This document shows, one piece after another, positions 48,301 to 60,742 of a DNA stretch of 64,000 bases. The DNA is taken from assembly GCA_049315825.1 (NCBI GenBank), contig JBMOJK010000003.1, positions 1 to 64,000 on the forward strand. Reading direction: 5' to 3'. Positions within the stretch are counted from its first letter, which is position 1; each line of letters begins with the position of its first letter. Origin of the DNA: JBMOJK01 sp049315825 (GTDB lineage: Bacteria > Patescibacteriota > Gracilibacteria > BD1-5 > UBA2023). The notes under the pieces are model-generated. The model was not told the origin of the DNA. It saw only the letters and a list, made by a program, of their open reading frames with translations, and ran no database searches. Made by a program: the position numbers and the translations under genes.

Positions 48301-51300
48301 ACTTGAGTGTGAATACTGCAGTATCTCCTGGCTTAAGAATACTCTTTTCGGCTACAAGATCCGTGAGTGAATTGTTTCCGTTATTCCATGTGAGATATCG
48401 ATCAGACTCGACGTAGATCGTGCGAGATGAGGTGAATGTATTCCCATTTGAACCTGTATAGTTCGCACGAATTTCGTATTCTCCGTCTGAAGCAGTCTGG
48501 AATATTGCCTGGAATTCTCCGCTGTCATTAGACTTTACGGCGATTTCTTTTTCTTTCTTTTCTTCGAGAGAGTAGTCATCGTAGAAGATACCATCCACTC
48601 CTTGCTTCTTGGCCACCTTCCACTCACGGTGGATCACCTCGATCGTACCTCTGGCACTCGCCTTTGGTATTGCATCATGTGTGAGGATCACTCCTTCCAC
48701 TCGGATATCGGTGTTCTTTGGATACGAATATCCTGTGCGAAGTCCGATGTATCCGTCAGTCGTGTGAAGCACTTCAGAATATGAGTTCGTCACCGTCTTT
48801 GAAGTATCTGGATCTTTTACCTCTACGTTGTAGGTGTAGATTTTCTCACCGTTTAGAGTTGTTGGAGATTTTGGATCAAATGCTTCTTTTGGATAATCAA
48901 ACCCGATGTTTCATTTTCCATTTTCGTCGATCTTTCCATCGCCTGTTGTGATAGTTGTATCAGCGAAATTACACTGTCCCCAATACTGACAATCAAAATA
49001 CTCGTATCCGCGTCCGAACTGGTATTCGTTGTATTTTTTTGCATCGAAGAAATAACTCTGAGCGAGTACTCCATAGTGGAATGTTGTATTTACCATATTT
49101 CCACCGAAGTAGTATTCACTTCCGATATTGATGCGAGTCGAATCACCGATGAGATGATCCTTTTTATCAGATGAGAGATTGACCCTGAAGACCGGTTTTT
49201 TGTAAGCCTCTACATAGAACGAAGCATCGTTGTAGATATACGCATATCCGAGTTCGTCCGTCCCCATATAGGCATATGCATTCCCACCCTTGAGGTAAAG
49301 TGCAAATGTGTACATCCCCATTTGTCCATCAGCTGGGATCGTGAAATTCCCGTGGAAATTCGAGTTCGCATCGAGGGTAATAGGAACTTCCTTGAAGAGT
49401 GATCCGTCTTGCTTGAGGAGCTTGATTTTGCCGGTTGTGTTCTTGGATTTCGTGTAACCAGTCGGCTCGAAAGTTCGTAGGAGACCCTTGAATTCTACAG
49501 TATCACCTGGACGATAGATCGGTCGGTCTGTATAGATATAGGCAAAGTCCTTCGTATCTGAAGTCTGACCTGCGATATAGCCGAAGTCGTAGTTACTCAC
49601 TTCGTCATTGGTGGTAGTGATCACGCCATAGTTCCCGTCTTTCTGAGCAATGATGATCTCAGGAACGACAGAGAGTTCGTAGAGCTTTTTGGATGCAAGA
49701 TAGTTCACCTTGAAACCTGGTGCAGGTGCGATTTTACCATCTGTGTTCGTCGAATATCCTTCGATGGTTGCTCCTTCGATGATCTGTTTACCGTCCATCG
49801 AAGTGAGTAAAAGTTCGTTTTTGTTCTTACCTGATTCGAGCGCAAGCGCGAGCGTAGAACGCACGAAAACATTGAGTGATTCGCGTCAGTCTTTGCGATA
49901 TCCTGAGTATCCTTGGTTGTATTTTCCGTTCACAGTCGATCGAACGAGGATGAATGGCGAAGTGAATACATGCCCCATTACATCCTTTTCAAGATCGAAT
50001 CGGTTATTCGCGATCGCCCATGCCTTGTTGGCAACTGGGAGGGATTTTGCGACTCTTGAACCCTGACAAACTGGTTTATAGTTTGCATTTTGTCGATCCT
50101 TAAGGTAGCTTGCGTATTCTTCTTTGGTCATTTCACATACCTCAACATCGAGCTGAGAAAGGTTGATCGTTTGGAAATTTACAACGAGCGGAACATTAGC
50201 CGGAATCACGCTCACATCCTTGGATGATGGAGAATATGCGTAGCGGTCTCCATCGGTCACATCGCCTGCCTTGATGTCTTTCTTCTCATAATTGGCTACA
50301 AGAGGATTTCCAACTGCATCAAGAAGTGTAGACTTGGTGTGAAGCGTATATGTTTCATGCGGATTGAATCGTGTACCGATAACATAGGCGATTTTTCCTG
50401 GGATATCCTTACAAAGTTTTACAACTTTTGAATTCCCAGTTACTTCGTCATACTGCTGTATTCCATCCTTTACAACTGATCGGATCGGAGATTTTGGTTC
50501 TGTCTCGAAATGCTTCTCGAGCCCGTATGTGCCATAGTCACCAAAGGCAAGCAGGTTCGTAAAATACATACATCCCTGCGTATTAGAAACATACGTGAAA
50601 TCACTCGCCTCGAACTTTGGAAATGTCTTGAGTTCCCGAGATACATTTTCGCGAAGATGCGGATTGGATGCTTGATCGATCGTGAGTGTATAGGTTACAC
50701 CGTAGTCGAGCGAATCTGGAAGTTCACACTTGATTCGACGCTTATCATCCTGAGCCTTAGTCGTCATTTTTCCTCCAATAAACTCGCTCGTTTCGTATTT
50801 CATGTACGAAGTCTTGCACTCGATACGTGCACCACTCTTCGCAAGATATGGCTTTGTTTTAGCAAGATCTACGTCCTCACCAAAATTCAACACGAGAAAT
50901 CCGTCTTTCTTTGCGATAAATATCTCAGATGTCGAATTCGAGTTATAAATCTCAGGCGTGTCTTTCAGAGCACCCGTTTCTGAATACTCATTTCGATATG
51001 ACTGCACATTCTGAAGATAGTCCGAAGAACGCATAGCAAACGAAGTCGCACCTGTGTAAGCAATATTTCCTTCTGCTGGCATGAGTGCACCAGAGAGTGC
51101 TACGTTATATCCAGTAGAATAGAGAAGTCCTGGCGAAGCGTTTTTAGTGATGGTAAATCTTCGACCTACATCACTTGGTCCTGATGTAGTTGCGACAGTA
51201 ACTGCGATCTCTTTTTGACTTTCCTGTACCTTCACGATTTTAGCGAGATCTGCGGTTTTTACTGGCGCATTGAACTCGAGTGGGATACCGTTTTCAGGAG

Positions 51301-52249
51301 AAAATCCATCCCCCTTTCCGATCACTTCAAGATTTGGGGTCTTGAAACTCACGGTCTTGGTGTCAGAAAGTGGATAAAGGAGCCCTTCTTTAGAAGCGAC
51401 TTTTACCTCGTATTTTGTGGCATATGGAAGTGGCTTCGATGGGATGAATTCGAGGATAGAACCACTCGTCCAAGAACATTTTCCTTCGACAGCTGGCGTG
51501 ATCTCGATCGGACAAGGAAGTTTATCCTTCGTCGCAAGACTTCCGAGTGGAATCACTGGGATATTGAAGAGTACAACGATATTCTTGCTGACATTCTTAA
51601 GCTCTCCTTCCGGGATAATTCGCATAGCCTTCGCCCCAGCGATTGCCTCGAATTCGTAGCTGATATCCCGACCGATTTTCGCTCCGTATTTGGATTTAAT
51701 ATCTGACGAGAGGGTGATCATATAGTGTTCACCGATCTTGAGTTTAGAATCCAGCTTGTACGAGATCGTATTTCCGTCCTTGAGTGATGGTGTTCCCTGG
51801 ATATACGGTGCAAATCGAACCGTTTCCTTGGAGATAGAGTTCGCATCCAGTTCTCGTGAGAAGGTGATGTCGATCGATGGAACATCGTATGGGATTTTCT
51901 TGTATTCAAAACTCCAGTTCCCCGCTATCACCGATGGTGCTGCAAAGAAATACTGTGTTCCGATCACCCCAACTACTGTGATCACGAGTGCAGCAAAAAC
52001 TCCAGCATATGCTCGAACATGTGAACGAATATGTTGTCCTACCTTCGTGAAGAATCCTCCCTTCACGGAAGGTTCGGCCTGAGACTCCATGAGTGACTTC
52101 TTGAGCATGTTCGCGAAGTCTTGATCGAATTTGGTATCCGGCTTTTCGGCAAGGAGTGCCTTGATAGCTTTCATGGTTTCTTTTTTATGATCTGCCAATG
52201 AGGGGTCAACTGCGACGAGCTCGTCGAAGATTTTTGCGACTGATTTCAT
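45365..52249 (-). CDS. Giant alpha-2-macroglobulin family protein with N-terminal anti-sigma-like domain
   Basis: 2294 residues in one frame through two TGAs (49886, 48911); read as stops they would split it into three. Residues 1-78 are cytoplasmic, charged and helical; 80-103 a transmembrane helix (GVFAALVITVVGVIG); then Ig-like (Big_5-type) and many MG domains, a bait region, and C-terminal macroglobulin domains with a long helical thioester-type domain (around residue 1715, LREYPYASSWNRTY), which lacks the Cys-Gly-Glu-Gln thioester. Ends with RAFEFSNSEVFGRSAGKEI. Starts 2 bp after the ECF sigma stop. The N-terminus is like that of an anti-sigma factor. Confidence 0.93.
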
Positions 52250-52251
52250 TT

Positions 52252-52806
52252 TTAAAATATGAAGAAGAGGAGGAAGAGTGCGACGTTTGCAGCGATTTTT
52301 GCGAGACTGCGGGAGATGATCTTTTTGACGTTAGAGAGTGATTCTCAGCTGATTTCTGCGATCTCGGCGTATTTGAGATCGTCCCAGACGGCCATGAGCA
52401 CGATGTCTTTGTGCTTCGTCGGGAAGGTCTCGAGGTATGCGAGAACCTTATCAAGCCTATCCTTCGCATCGATTGCGGCAGCGTTGTCGGTATCGATGCT
52501 CGCGGTTTCTTCGTGGTCTACGATATCATCGTGGACTTTGTTAGTGCGCGATCGATCGATAATCGAGTTGTACGCGATACGAAATATCCACGAAGCGAAT
52601 TCAGACTCCGAAGATCCCGTGAAACTCGCAAATCCACGAAGTGCCTTGAAAAAAGTATCCGAAGCAATTTCTTCAGCAATCTCAGCATCGAATGTTCGAT
52701 AAAATGCAAAATCGTATACCCGCTTCACAAAAGCGTCATACAAAATCCCAAAAGCCTCCTTGTCTCAGGCTCGAAATAATACAATGGCGGACTCGACAGT
52801 TTGCAT
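52252..52806 (-). CDS. ECF-type sigma factor linked to macroglobulin
   Basis: 184 residues. Region 2 (LFRAGDKEAFGILYDAFVKRVYDFAF, IASDTFFKALRGF) and region 4 (FPTKHKDIVLMAVWDDLKYAEIAEISGESLSNVKKIISRSLAKI) are clear. The start ATG 52806 is reached by reading TGA as Gly in FRAGDKE; another TGA in AEISGES completes the helix-turn-helix. The C-terminal end is oddly hydrophobic (VALFLLFFIF). The macroglobulin ATG begins 2 bp later, so the two are translationally coupled. Confidence 0.9.
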
Positions 52807-52925
52807 AGGAACAGACAAAAATAATGAGTATCACGAAGCTTAAAACGAGCACCTTCAAGAAAGGTGACAAATTTAAATACAGTTTGATCCCTTTACTCTT
52901 TTTTGCAAACGAATAGCATGCGTTC

Positions 52926-53927
52926 ATGTTGAAACTTTTCCCCTACCAATCCCTTCTTCGTTGGCACAGCCAACATGGACGTCACCATCTTCCGTGGCGG
53001 GATTTTGAGGGACGAAGTGAGAAGGATCGTGGGTATAGGGTTTGGCTTTCAGAAATCCTACTCCAACAGACGCAAGTTGATCGTGGGATTGGGTATTTTG
53101 AGAGGATCATCGAAGCATTTCCTACTGTCGAGGACCTTGCCCGAACTCCGTATGAAGAGTTTTTCTCGTATTACAAATGACTCGGGTATTATTCTCGTGC
53201 TCGCAACATGCTCGCAGCGGCACAGATCGTGAGCCGCGAACATGGAGGAGTATTTCCAAAAGATAGCGAGAGCCTGCATGCACTCCCGGGAGTGGGACCA
53301 TATACTGCAGAGGCGATCCGAGCATTTGCTTACGAAATCCCAACACTTTCGTTCGACACCAATCTCGAGAAAATCTTCGCCCGCTACTATCATGGGTCAC
53401 GATTTCTCAAACTTTCTCGCGATGAAAAATCCGAGATCCTTGAAGTATTTGAAAAATCCAACCACTCAGCCCGCGCGGTGAACGGTGCACTCATGGACTT
53501 TGCTTCGAGTATTTCGAACAACAAAAAGTGACTCATAGACTTCGATCACTATCCGCTCGAAGGATGCAAATTCGCAGAGACTCGGGGTGAACTCGAGATC
53601 GAAGAAATCAAAACCAAGGTATTTTTTCCATCCAAAGACGCACAGATCGTAGTTATCCTCCATGCGGATCATCGAGCATATTTTTCAAATGATCCGGCAA
53701 AATATACTCCGTTCATACTTCCACCGACCGAGTGAGATATCCGACATTTCGTACAAGAATACTTCGAAACTCAGCATCAACTCGAGCTCTCCGTCCGCCC
53801 CGTGCATCATCAAGAGTATCGTGATGGGAAGCCATTTATCCATGTTCATGCACAAGTTCAGCGCGGCAGTCATGATTTCAAAACATTCTCCAAAGCTGAC
53901 AAAGACAGTGCACTCGCAAGTATGTAA
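52926..53927 (+). CDS. mutY: MutY-like A/G-specific adenine glycosylase
   Basis: 333 residues with HhH-GPD fold: LPWR, VWLSEILLQQTQV (catalytic Glu), YKGLGYYSRARN, HALPGVGPYTAEAI (helix-hairpin-helix) and FDTNLEKIFARYY (catalytic Asp). The Gly of the GLGYY block is a TGA, with further TGAs at KKG and TEG. The four-Cys iron-sulfur motif after the GPD is absent: only one Cys (EGCKF) is left. Some MutY homologs lack the cluster. Removes A from A:8-oxoG mispairs. The C-terminal NUDIX-like domain is partly kept. Confidence 0.93.
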
Positions 53928-53976
53928 TTGTCACCTTTTGCAAGTCTGTTCGTTTCACTCATAGCAACTCACTCGC

Positions 53977-56010
53977 ATGTATAAATTCTCATCTCGAACG
54001 AAGAAAATACTCGGCTACATATTGGGAGTCTGAGTATTCTGCTTTGCGGTATTTCTCGGACTGAAATACGCACTCCCCTATAGCATCCCCGATATCCCAG
54101 AATCCAGCATATATCTCGACCGCAGCGGTAAAGAAATTGCAGAAGTCGCCTTCGAATCAAAGGTCCGACATCGCGATCTCACCTTCGATGAAATCCCAGA
54201 ATTCTATAAACGATCCCTCGTTGCACTCGAAGATCGATCTTTTTGGACCAACCAAGGAATCTCTGGCCGCGGGATCGTGCGATCTATGATCGCGAATATC
54301 GCAAGCGGGAAGGTCGTACAATGAGGCTCCACCATCACAAGCCAACTCGTTCGTAATATCGAGGGAACCAACAAGTCTCGCTCTATTTTCCAAAAAGTTC
54401 TCGAATTCGCCTACGCAATCCGACTCACTGGGAAATATTCCAAAGAAACCATTCTCGCCGACTATGTCAATCGCGTCGCCTACGGTCGACTCACCTATGG
54501 CCTCGCAAGCGCCGCGAAGGCCTACTTCGCAAAAGACGTCGCAAATCTCACAAAAGCTGAACAGATCGCACTTTTGAGTCTCCCTCAAAATCCTCGTGCC
54601 TTCGATCCAGTGAACGAACCCGCTGCGTTTCGCACGAGATTCGAATGAGTGGTTGATATCCTCATCTCGCAAGGTATCCTCAATACAGTTGAAGCCAAGA
54701 GCATCCTCGACGAACAACTCAGCTACAAAAAAAGCCCCAACACACTTCCGTATGTTGTGGACTTCCTTACGGCGTCCGATGCACCAACTGGTAGGACTTC
54801 TTTCGATATCGATCTCACCAAACACGTCGATACCCTCGCCAAAAGTGTCCTCACGGAGATTGGATGGAAAAATGTCACAGACTACAGCATCATCATCGCA
54901 GATCGCGCTACCAACGAACTACGCGTCATGATCGGAGGCGCGAGCTATGCGAACAGTCAAAATGGACAAGTAAATGCCGCCCTCACACCGCGTCAGGTAG
55001 GATCTACGCTCAAACCATTCATCTACCTGCTTGCTGTCCGCGATCTCGGGATCAAACCCAATGACACTGTACTCGATCTCCCAGTTTCGTACAAAACCGT
55101 GGATGACTATAGCTACGAACCCAAGAATTATTCGAAGGATTTCAAGTGAGCGATCACCTATGCACAGGCCCTTGCAGAGAGTATCAATATCCCCGCAGTT
55201 ACCACTCTCGAACAACTTGGGGTTCAAAAGCTCATGGATTTCCTCTCAATACTCGGTGTACACAGTCTCACAGATACCGCCGAGCACTATGGACTCTCAC
55301 TCGCACTCTGAAGCGGTGAAATCTCGCTCTACGAGCTCACGCGAGCGTACAGTATTTTCTCCAACGCGGGATCATACTGCAAATTCATCATCACTCCTGG
55401 AGCGCCCCAGAAATGCGAAAACCGCATCGACCCAAAATACACAAAAACCATCGAAGATATTCTCACGAGTCGCGAAGACAAGATGCGAAGTTTTCCCATC
55501 GGAAGCGCACTCGATTTCCCGGATCACAAAGTATTCGTCAAAACAGGAACTTCCCGCAATTTCCGGGACAACTGGGCGGTCGGTTACAGCGACCGATACC
55601 TCATCGGAGTCTGGAGTGGAAACAAAAATGCCGAAAACATGAAATGAGTCTCCTGAGCCACCGGAGCAGGTGAAATCTTCTGACGCATCGTTCGCGATCT
55701 TGAGCCAGCAACAGAAAATATCCAGGTAAATGTTGTTCCTGAAAATCCTCTAGAATATGTGAGTATCACGAGTCCACTTCGCGGCTCTGTCTACAAAATC
55801 GATCCAACTCGACCACGATCTTCCCAGCAGATCAAGCTCGTCGCACAAACGAATATCACGCACGATAAGGCAGTTTGGTATGTCGATGATCTTCCAATTT
55901 CAGAACACTTCACATCGCTCAAACTTGGAAATCATACCGTCCGCTACGAACTCTACCGTGGTGCTGCAAAAATTGCCTGAGCCACTTCGAGTTATCGCAT
56001 AGATGAATAA
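53977..56010 (+). CDS. Class A penicillin-binding protein (PBP1C-like)
   Basis: 677 residues: N-terminal signal anchor (about 10-30), transglycosylase domain (LVALEDRSFW catalytic Glu; QGGSTITSQLVRN, whose first Gly is the TGA at 54322), transpeptidase domain (S-x-x-K STLK near 342, SIN, KTGTS near 521), and a C-terminal domain typical of PBP1C (VWYVDDLPI). About ten in-frame TGAs in all. Builds and cross-links peptidoglycan. The last 19 bp overlap the convergent permease gene. Confidence 0.96.
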
Positions 56011-58430
56011 CCCGCAAGTTTTTGTGTCAAAAACCATGCCAAAAGCCCGTAGAGCACTGCGATTACTCCTACTCCAGTGAGGAGTGCCTGCCATGAAAAT
56101 TTCAAGAAGGTCATCTTAGAAAGCACGCCCAGGAACACCGCTCATCCAAGCGTGAAAACCAATACCCCACAAAGACCAACGATGATCAGTCCACTCGTTC
56201 TCAGTGAGGACTGAACACTCGATGAGTTTGCGCCGAAAAGTCTGTACAATCGAGCCTTTGTTCGACTTACTTCTTCGAGCGAAGAGAAAAGCGTTGTTAC
56301 AGCCAAGATTGCAAAAACAGTGACAAATCCGAGGAAAAGCGCAAGTACTCAGAGAATTTTATTCGAGATAGTTCGCACCACTTCTAGCACGGAAGCCACA
56401 TCCACGAATGTAACATGCGGACCCGTTACCGCGAGCATGGATTTCTTGAATGCTTCAGGATCAGAGGTGTGCGTCGCAAGAAAATATGTCTTCGGTGCTT
56501 GCGAGAACGCTGCGTCGTTTATCTGGAAATAAAAGAATGGGCGAAATCCTCGTTCGTTCACCTCGCGAATCCCAGAAACCTTCAGATCAAAACTTCGTCC
56601 CGAGATCAGAAACGTGATCTCATCACCCACATCCACCCCGAGTCTCGTGGCAAATCCTTCATCCACAGTTACGGATTTCGCATCGGCTGCCCGTGTACCC
56701 CGTAGAATTCTTACATCTGGAAGTGGATTTGTTGTGATTGAAAATTCCCGAGTCAGTTCACCGCTTGGCTCATTTCCACCATTTTGCTTTTCGAGTGTTT
56801 TTCCGTTCACCGCAGAGATGCGTCCTCGTAGGATGCTAAAGAGTCAGTCAGTTCAGAATTTCTCTGCCACCTTAGCGTGATCAGACTCGAGGATATTCAT
56901 CGCATACATATTGGTGTCATCCGCCACTCCAATACGCAGTCGCTCCTGAAAAGTGAGAGAAATCGTAAGAAATACGAACAAACATGTAACCGCAGTGGTG
57001 AGGGTAAGTGTGACCAAACTTGCAGGCATTCTTGGTCGCACCAACGAACGAATTCCATCAAATCTAAAGAAACTTTTCTTCCGAAAAGATCCTGCATATC
57101 TCAAGAATAATCGAAATATTGCTCTGAGCCCTATCAATAAAATCACAATCCCAGCAAGCATTCCAGCTGTAATCAAAGCCGATCGCATCACTGTTTCAAA
57201 TACCAAGAAAAACATCACGAACATCGCCCCGACAGCCAGCATAACGCTCGCATACACAAATCTCTTTTGTGATATGAGCCCTTTTTGTGCGATTGCGCTC
57301 AGTGGGGATTCCGATACAAATCTCACAACCGATGGAACAATCGTTGCAAGGATCAAAAGCACTGCAATCTGTGCGGTAAAGATGAGTGGTTCGACCAAGA
57401 ATACAAAATCCTTCGCCTCTTCCACCGAACTCACCAGGTGTATCACCCACATCGAAAGTCCGATCGAGATTGCAAAACTCAAACCTATCACTACAAAATA
57501 CAACGCTCCGATCATCAGGTATTTCTTCCGTTTTGTGAGACCTAAGAGCCCAAATACACCGAATGACCTTCGAAGTTTCATCAGGAGTGTTTCGTTTGCA
57601 GAGAAAAGCGTGATCGCAGAGAATAGAACACCAATCGCCAGCACCAACAGTGTGTATCGTGAAAGTTCCTCGACCGCACTTGCAGTCCGGTTAGCATTCG
57701 AGCGATACGAACGAATTTGATATTTTTTGAGTTCCGGATCATCCTTGAGCCTCTTGTAGAGCTTATCTGTAGCTTCGTCGCTCGGAAGTTTGAGCAGAAG
57801 AGAATTTTGCATACGTGAACCCCTCGAGAATAGTTCCGATCCAGAAAGCGTCGCCTTTGGGACAATGAGTATATTTCCCTCATCGCCGAACGAAAACCCC
57901 GTCTCACTCGTTTCAACGATCCGCTTCACAAGTGGTATCTTAATGCCATCTATTGTCAACGTTCCGCCACTCGCAAAGCGATCGATCGTTGGTCCGTTTG
58001 CCATCGCAGAGCCTGTTTGACCTGCGGTATCCTCAGTCCGAAGTACTCAATACAACGGATATGATCCAGTATGTGCCACGATTCTCACGAGTCCCGTTTT
58101 CCCCTCTCGATCAAAAAGAGTGGTATAAAAATCTGTCTTCTCCGCCGAGATATATGTAGTTCCCGAGAGGCTCGAAGCGATCATTTTCTCGATTGAGCCC
58201 GTCATGAATTCACTTGTCGAGATCGTGATATCCGCCCCTAGAAACGGCCGAGATTCTCGCGCAACCGTGAGCTCAACATTTTCAGTTAATTCCTTGATGA
58301 TCAGGAATCCAGAAAACGCGAGTACGAATACCACAAACATCCGAATAACTGACTTCGGATGAGCAAACAAGAACGTGCGAAACAGTGAAAACATGTGGAA
58401 ATGGAAAAATGTGCGACTCATCATTCTCAT
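55992..58430 (-). CDS. FtsX/MacB-type ABC permease, two modules (YbbP-like)
   Basis: 812 residues through several TGAs (58047, 56853, 56844, 56349 and one near the end). N-terminal helix and periplasmic MacB-type domain, a four-helix FtsX module (about 245-440), a second periplasmic domain (about 530-690) and a second FtsX-type helical block at the C-terminus (...FSSLEEVSRTKARLYRLFGA). Such permeases of the YbbP/LolC-like type pair with an ATPase that is not adjacent here; they export lipids, lipoproteins or toxins. Convergent with the PBP gene. Confidence 0.9.
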
Positions 58431-58473
58431 AAGTTTTCACAGAATCACAAATCAAAATATCCGCCCCTACTCA

Positions 58474-58791
58474 CTACGCACACCGATACTCGATCCACAG
58501 ACGGTTCTCCGTGATGAAATACATATCCGCTGCACGATCCGGATGGGACCACACGACCACTGGAATCAGATCAATATTCGCTGCCCGAAGCTGTCTGAAT
58601 TTCACGATCTCCTCCGCTCAAAACTCCGCACATGCTCCCGTAAAATCACTACGAAAATATGCTCGCTCCGGTGCATATCCTAGCGACAAAAGTGCCAATA
58701 TACTTCCACTGTGTATTTCTAGCGCCCCAACCACATATTCCTGCGCATCACCGGATCCAAACAGGTCTATAATCCCTTCAAATTCATCCAT
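58474..58791 (-). CDS. Hypothetical protein, 105 aa (UGA-dependent)
   Basis: Open from ATG 58791 to TAG 58474 with one TGA as Gly (AEFGAEEIVKF). Soluble. Its middle (YAPERAYFRSDFTGACAEFG) and end (VVVWSHPDRAADMYFITENRLWIEY) look protein-like. No family recognised. Upstream of the permease gene on the same strand. Confidence 0.6.
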
Positions 58792-58854
58792 GCAGAAAAC
58801 TAAGTTGGATGGATTGTACGAGAGCGTCGGACGAAAAAAACGGAAGAATCTACG

Positions 58855-58880
58855 AAAAATACCCCGTACGGGGTATTTTT
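58855..58880 (-). terminator. Terminator of the 58879-60693 gene
   Basis: A palindromic stem of AAATACCCCGT with its complement; the gene's TAA is at its edge. Confidence 0.8.
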
Positions 58881-60693
58881 ACTTACTTCCTAATGCATTT
58901 CTGATCCCCGTCTCACTCACACGATCGTCGGGTGGGAGGAGGAATTTTTGTTCGCGAAGACCTTCAAGAATTGCCTTTTTTCGCTCGATTGGGGAAATCT
59001 GCGTATCTACTTCGCCGTTTTGCACACTGAAGAGTGGCGGATTCTTCTTGATGAGTGCATTGAGGGCGAGAGCGATGTCCTTCTTCTTATCAGGAGTGAG
59101 CTCCTTTGAGAGATTGAGCTTCGCCGCACCTGCGCGATGCTCGTTGAGGATCGCGAGGAAGTTGTCTACAAACTGCTGACCAGCACCATCGAGACCGAAC
59201 TCTTCCGTGAGAATCAAGAGATTCTTACGACTGGTTTCGTATGCTTGTTCGTAGATAGACTTCGTGAGATTGCTGTATGAATCAGGGTTTTTGGAGTCGA
59301 GTTTAGCCTGGAGTTGATTAATGGTTGCGGTTCGTTTGAGCTGAGTATCTTCGTTGTTTTGTTTGAGGAATACTGCGAGTGAGTCCAGACCATTGAAGAA
59401 TTCTGCAGGAGCAAATTCGGATCCATCATCGATTCCTTTCTTGATCGCAGTCTGAAGCTCTGGATCGCTGCGAAGTACGGAGATAGTTCCTTGATTGAGT
59501 ACATCTTTAAGCTTTTCCGGCTGACTCAGATCGATTCCTTTTTGCTTGAGAATCTTCTGAACTCCTTCAGAGGCCCGACTTCATTCTATCATCGTCTTGG
59601 ACCAGGCATTTCGAGCGGTCGATTGACGCATGAGGTTTTCTTTTGTATCCGCAGTTTTCAGTGAATCGAGCTGGATTTTGTCCTTGATCTCAGCTGACTG
59701 GAGATCATTTACTCGGAGTTCGTCTTCTGGGGCGAGCTGGATGCGAATGTTGAGATGATCCGTATTCATATACAACCCCTTTCCTGGAACGAAGCTTGGG
59801 AACACCCCTTTTTCGTCCGCTACCGCACGAGTTACATGACCGTCTTGATAGATATCGCGCCGGTCGCCTGAGATAGTTTTGGCGAGTTGGTAGTCGGTAA
59901 GCTTAACAGTAGGATCACGCCTTGCTTCATCTATAATACTTGCCTGCTTACCCGATGTACCAAGAAGTGTTGATAGAACCTTGTTCAACTCTTCTCTGTT
60001 TCCTTCTGGACACGCATTGACGATCTCAGTTCGGAAGGTTTCGAGTACATGAGTCTCAGCTTTGGCTCGGATTTCCTTTTGAGCGTTTTGCTGTTCGTCT
60101 GGAGAGAGCTTTGAGAGAGCCCCATTTTTGCTTTCCCAGATTTTTCGCTGAGCTTCTTCGTTCTTGGAGAGTTCTGACTGATATTTTTGTTCTCCGATGA
60201 TGGATTCGGGAGATTTGCCGGTGAGCTCGAGGATGCGTTGTTTGGCTTTTTCGAGAGTATCAGCAATACTATTGATTCATTCCTTGTTTTTATCACTCTG
60301 CAGTACAACACTACTATCTTTTTCTTTGGAAAGTTGATCCTGTTCGATCGCACCCAGTTTCTCTACTTCTATTGCATCATTCTTTACTTGAGCAATTTCA
60401 GTTTTTTCGATTATACTGATATCCTCTTTCCAACGCGCTACAACCTTTTGTGCTAGACTCACTTCTTCAAGATCAGCACTCTCTTTGAGGTCATCTAAAA
60501 ATTTCTGCTTCTGATTATCAGGTAATATTGCAAGCAAATCGTAAACATCCGCTGCGAGCAAAGTATTCTTAAGTAGCGCTTTGAAGTCAGGGGCATCAAG
60601 CATAGGAAAATTCCCCGGTCATGAGTGAATTTCCGGAGATTGCACCTGCGGTGCAGATGAGATTTTATCTGGGGCACTATTGGACATGCCCAT
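58879..60693 (-). CDS. Large coiled-coil hypothetical protein, 604 aa
   Basis: One frame through TGAs at about 60625, 60277 and 59581. ATG at 60693 (MGMSNSAPDK) or 60687; the N-terminus is Ser/Pro-rich. The middle (about 110-200) is helix- and charge-rich (NSIADTLEKAKQRILELTGK), with coiled coils throughout. The C-terminal ~200 residues are regular helical with conserved-looking Gly/Asp turns. No family recognised and no transmembrane segment. Part of a run of three similar-style genes to 62642. Confidence 0.7.
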
Positions 60694-60705
60694 ATATTGC
60701 CACAA

Positions 60706-60739
60706 AAAAATCCTCCTTGCAAGAAACGGGAGGATTTTT
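60706..60739 (-). terminator. Terminator of the 60743-61522 gene
   Basis: AAAAATCCTCC/GGAGGATTTTT with a 12-nt loop and flanking runs, just before the next gene's leader. Confidence 0.8.
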
Positions 60740-60742
60740 AGA

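Noticed and set aside
52736..52927. 63-aa minus-strand ORF with a hydrophobic segment before the ECF gene
   Set aside because: It overlaps the sigma gene's 5' end in another frame, and no ribosome site is seen. The sigma frame explains the sequence better.
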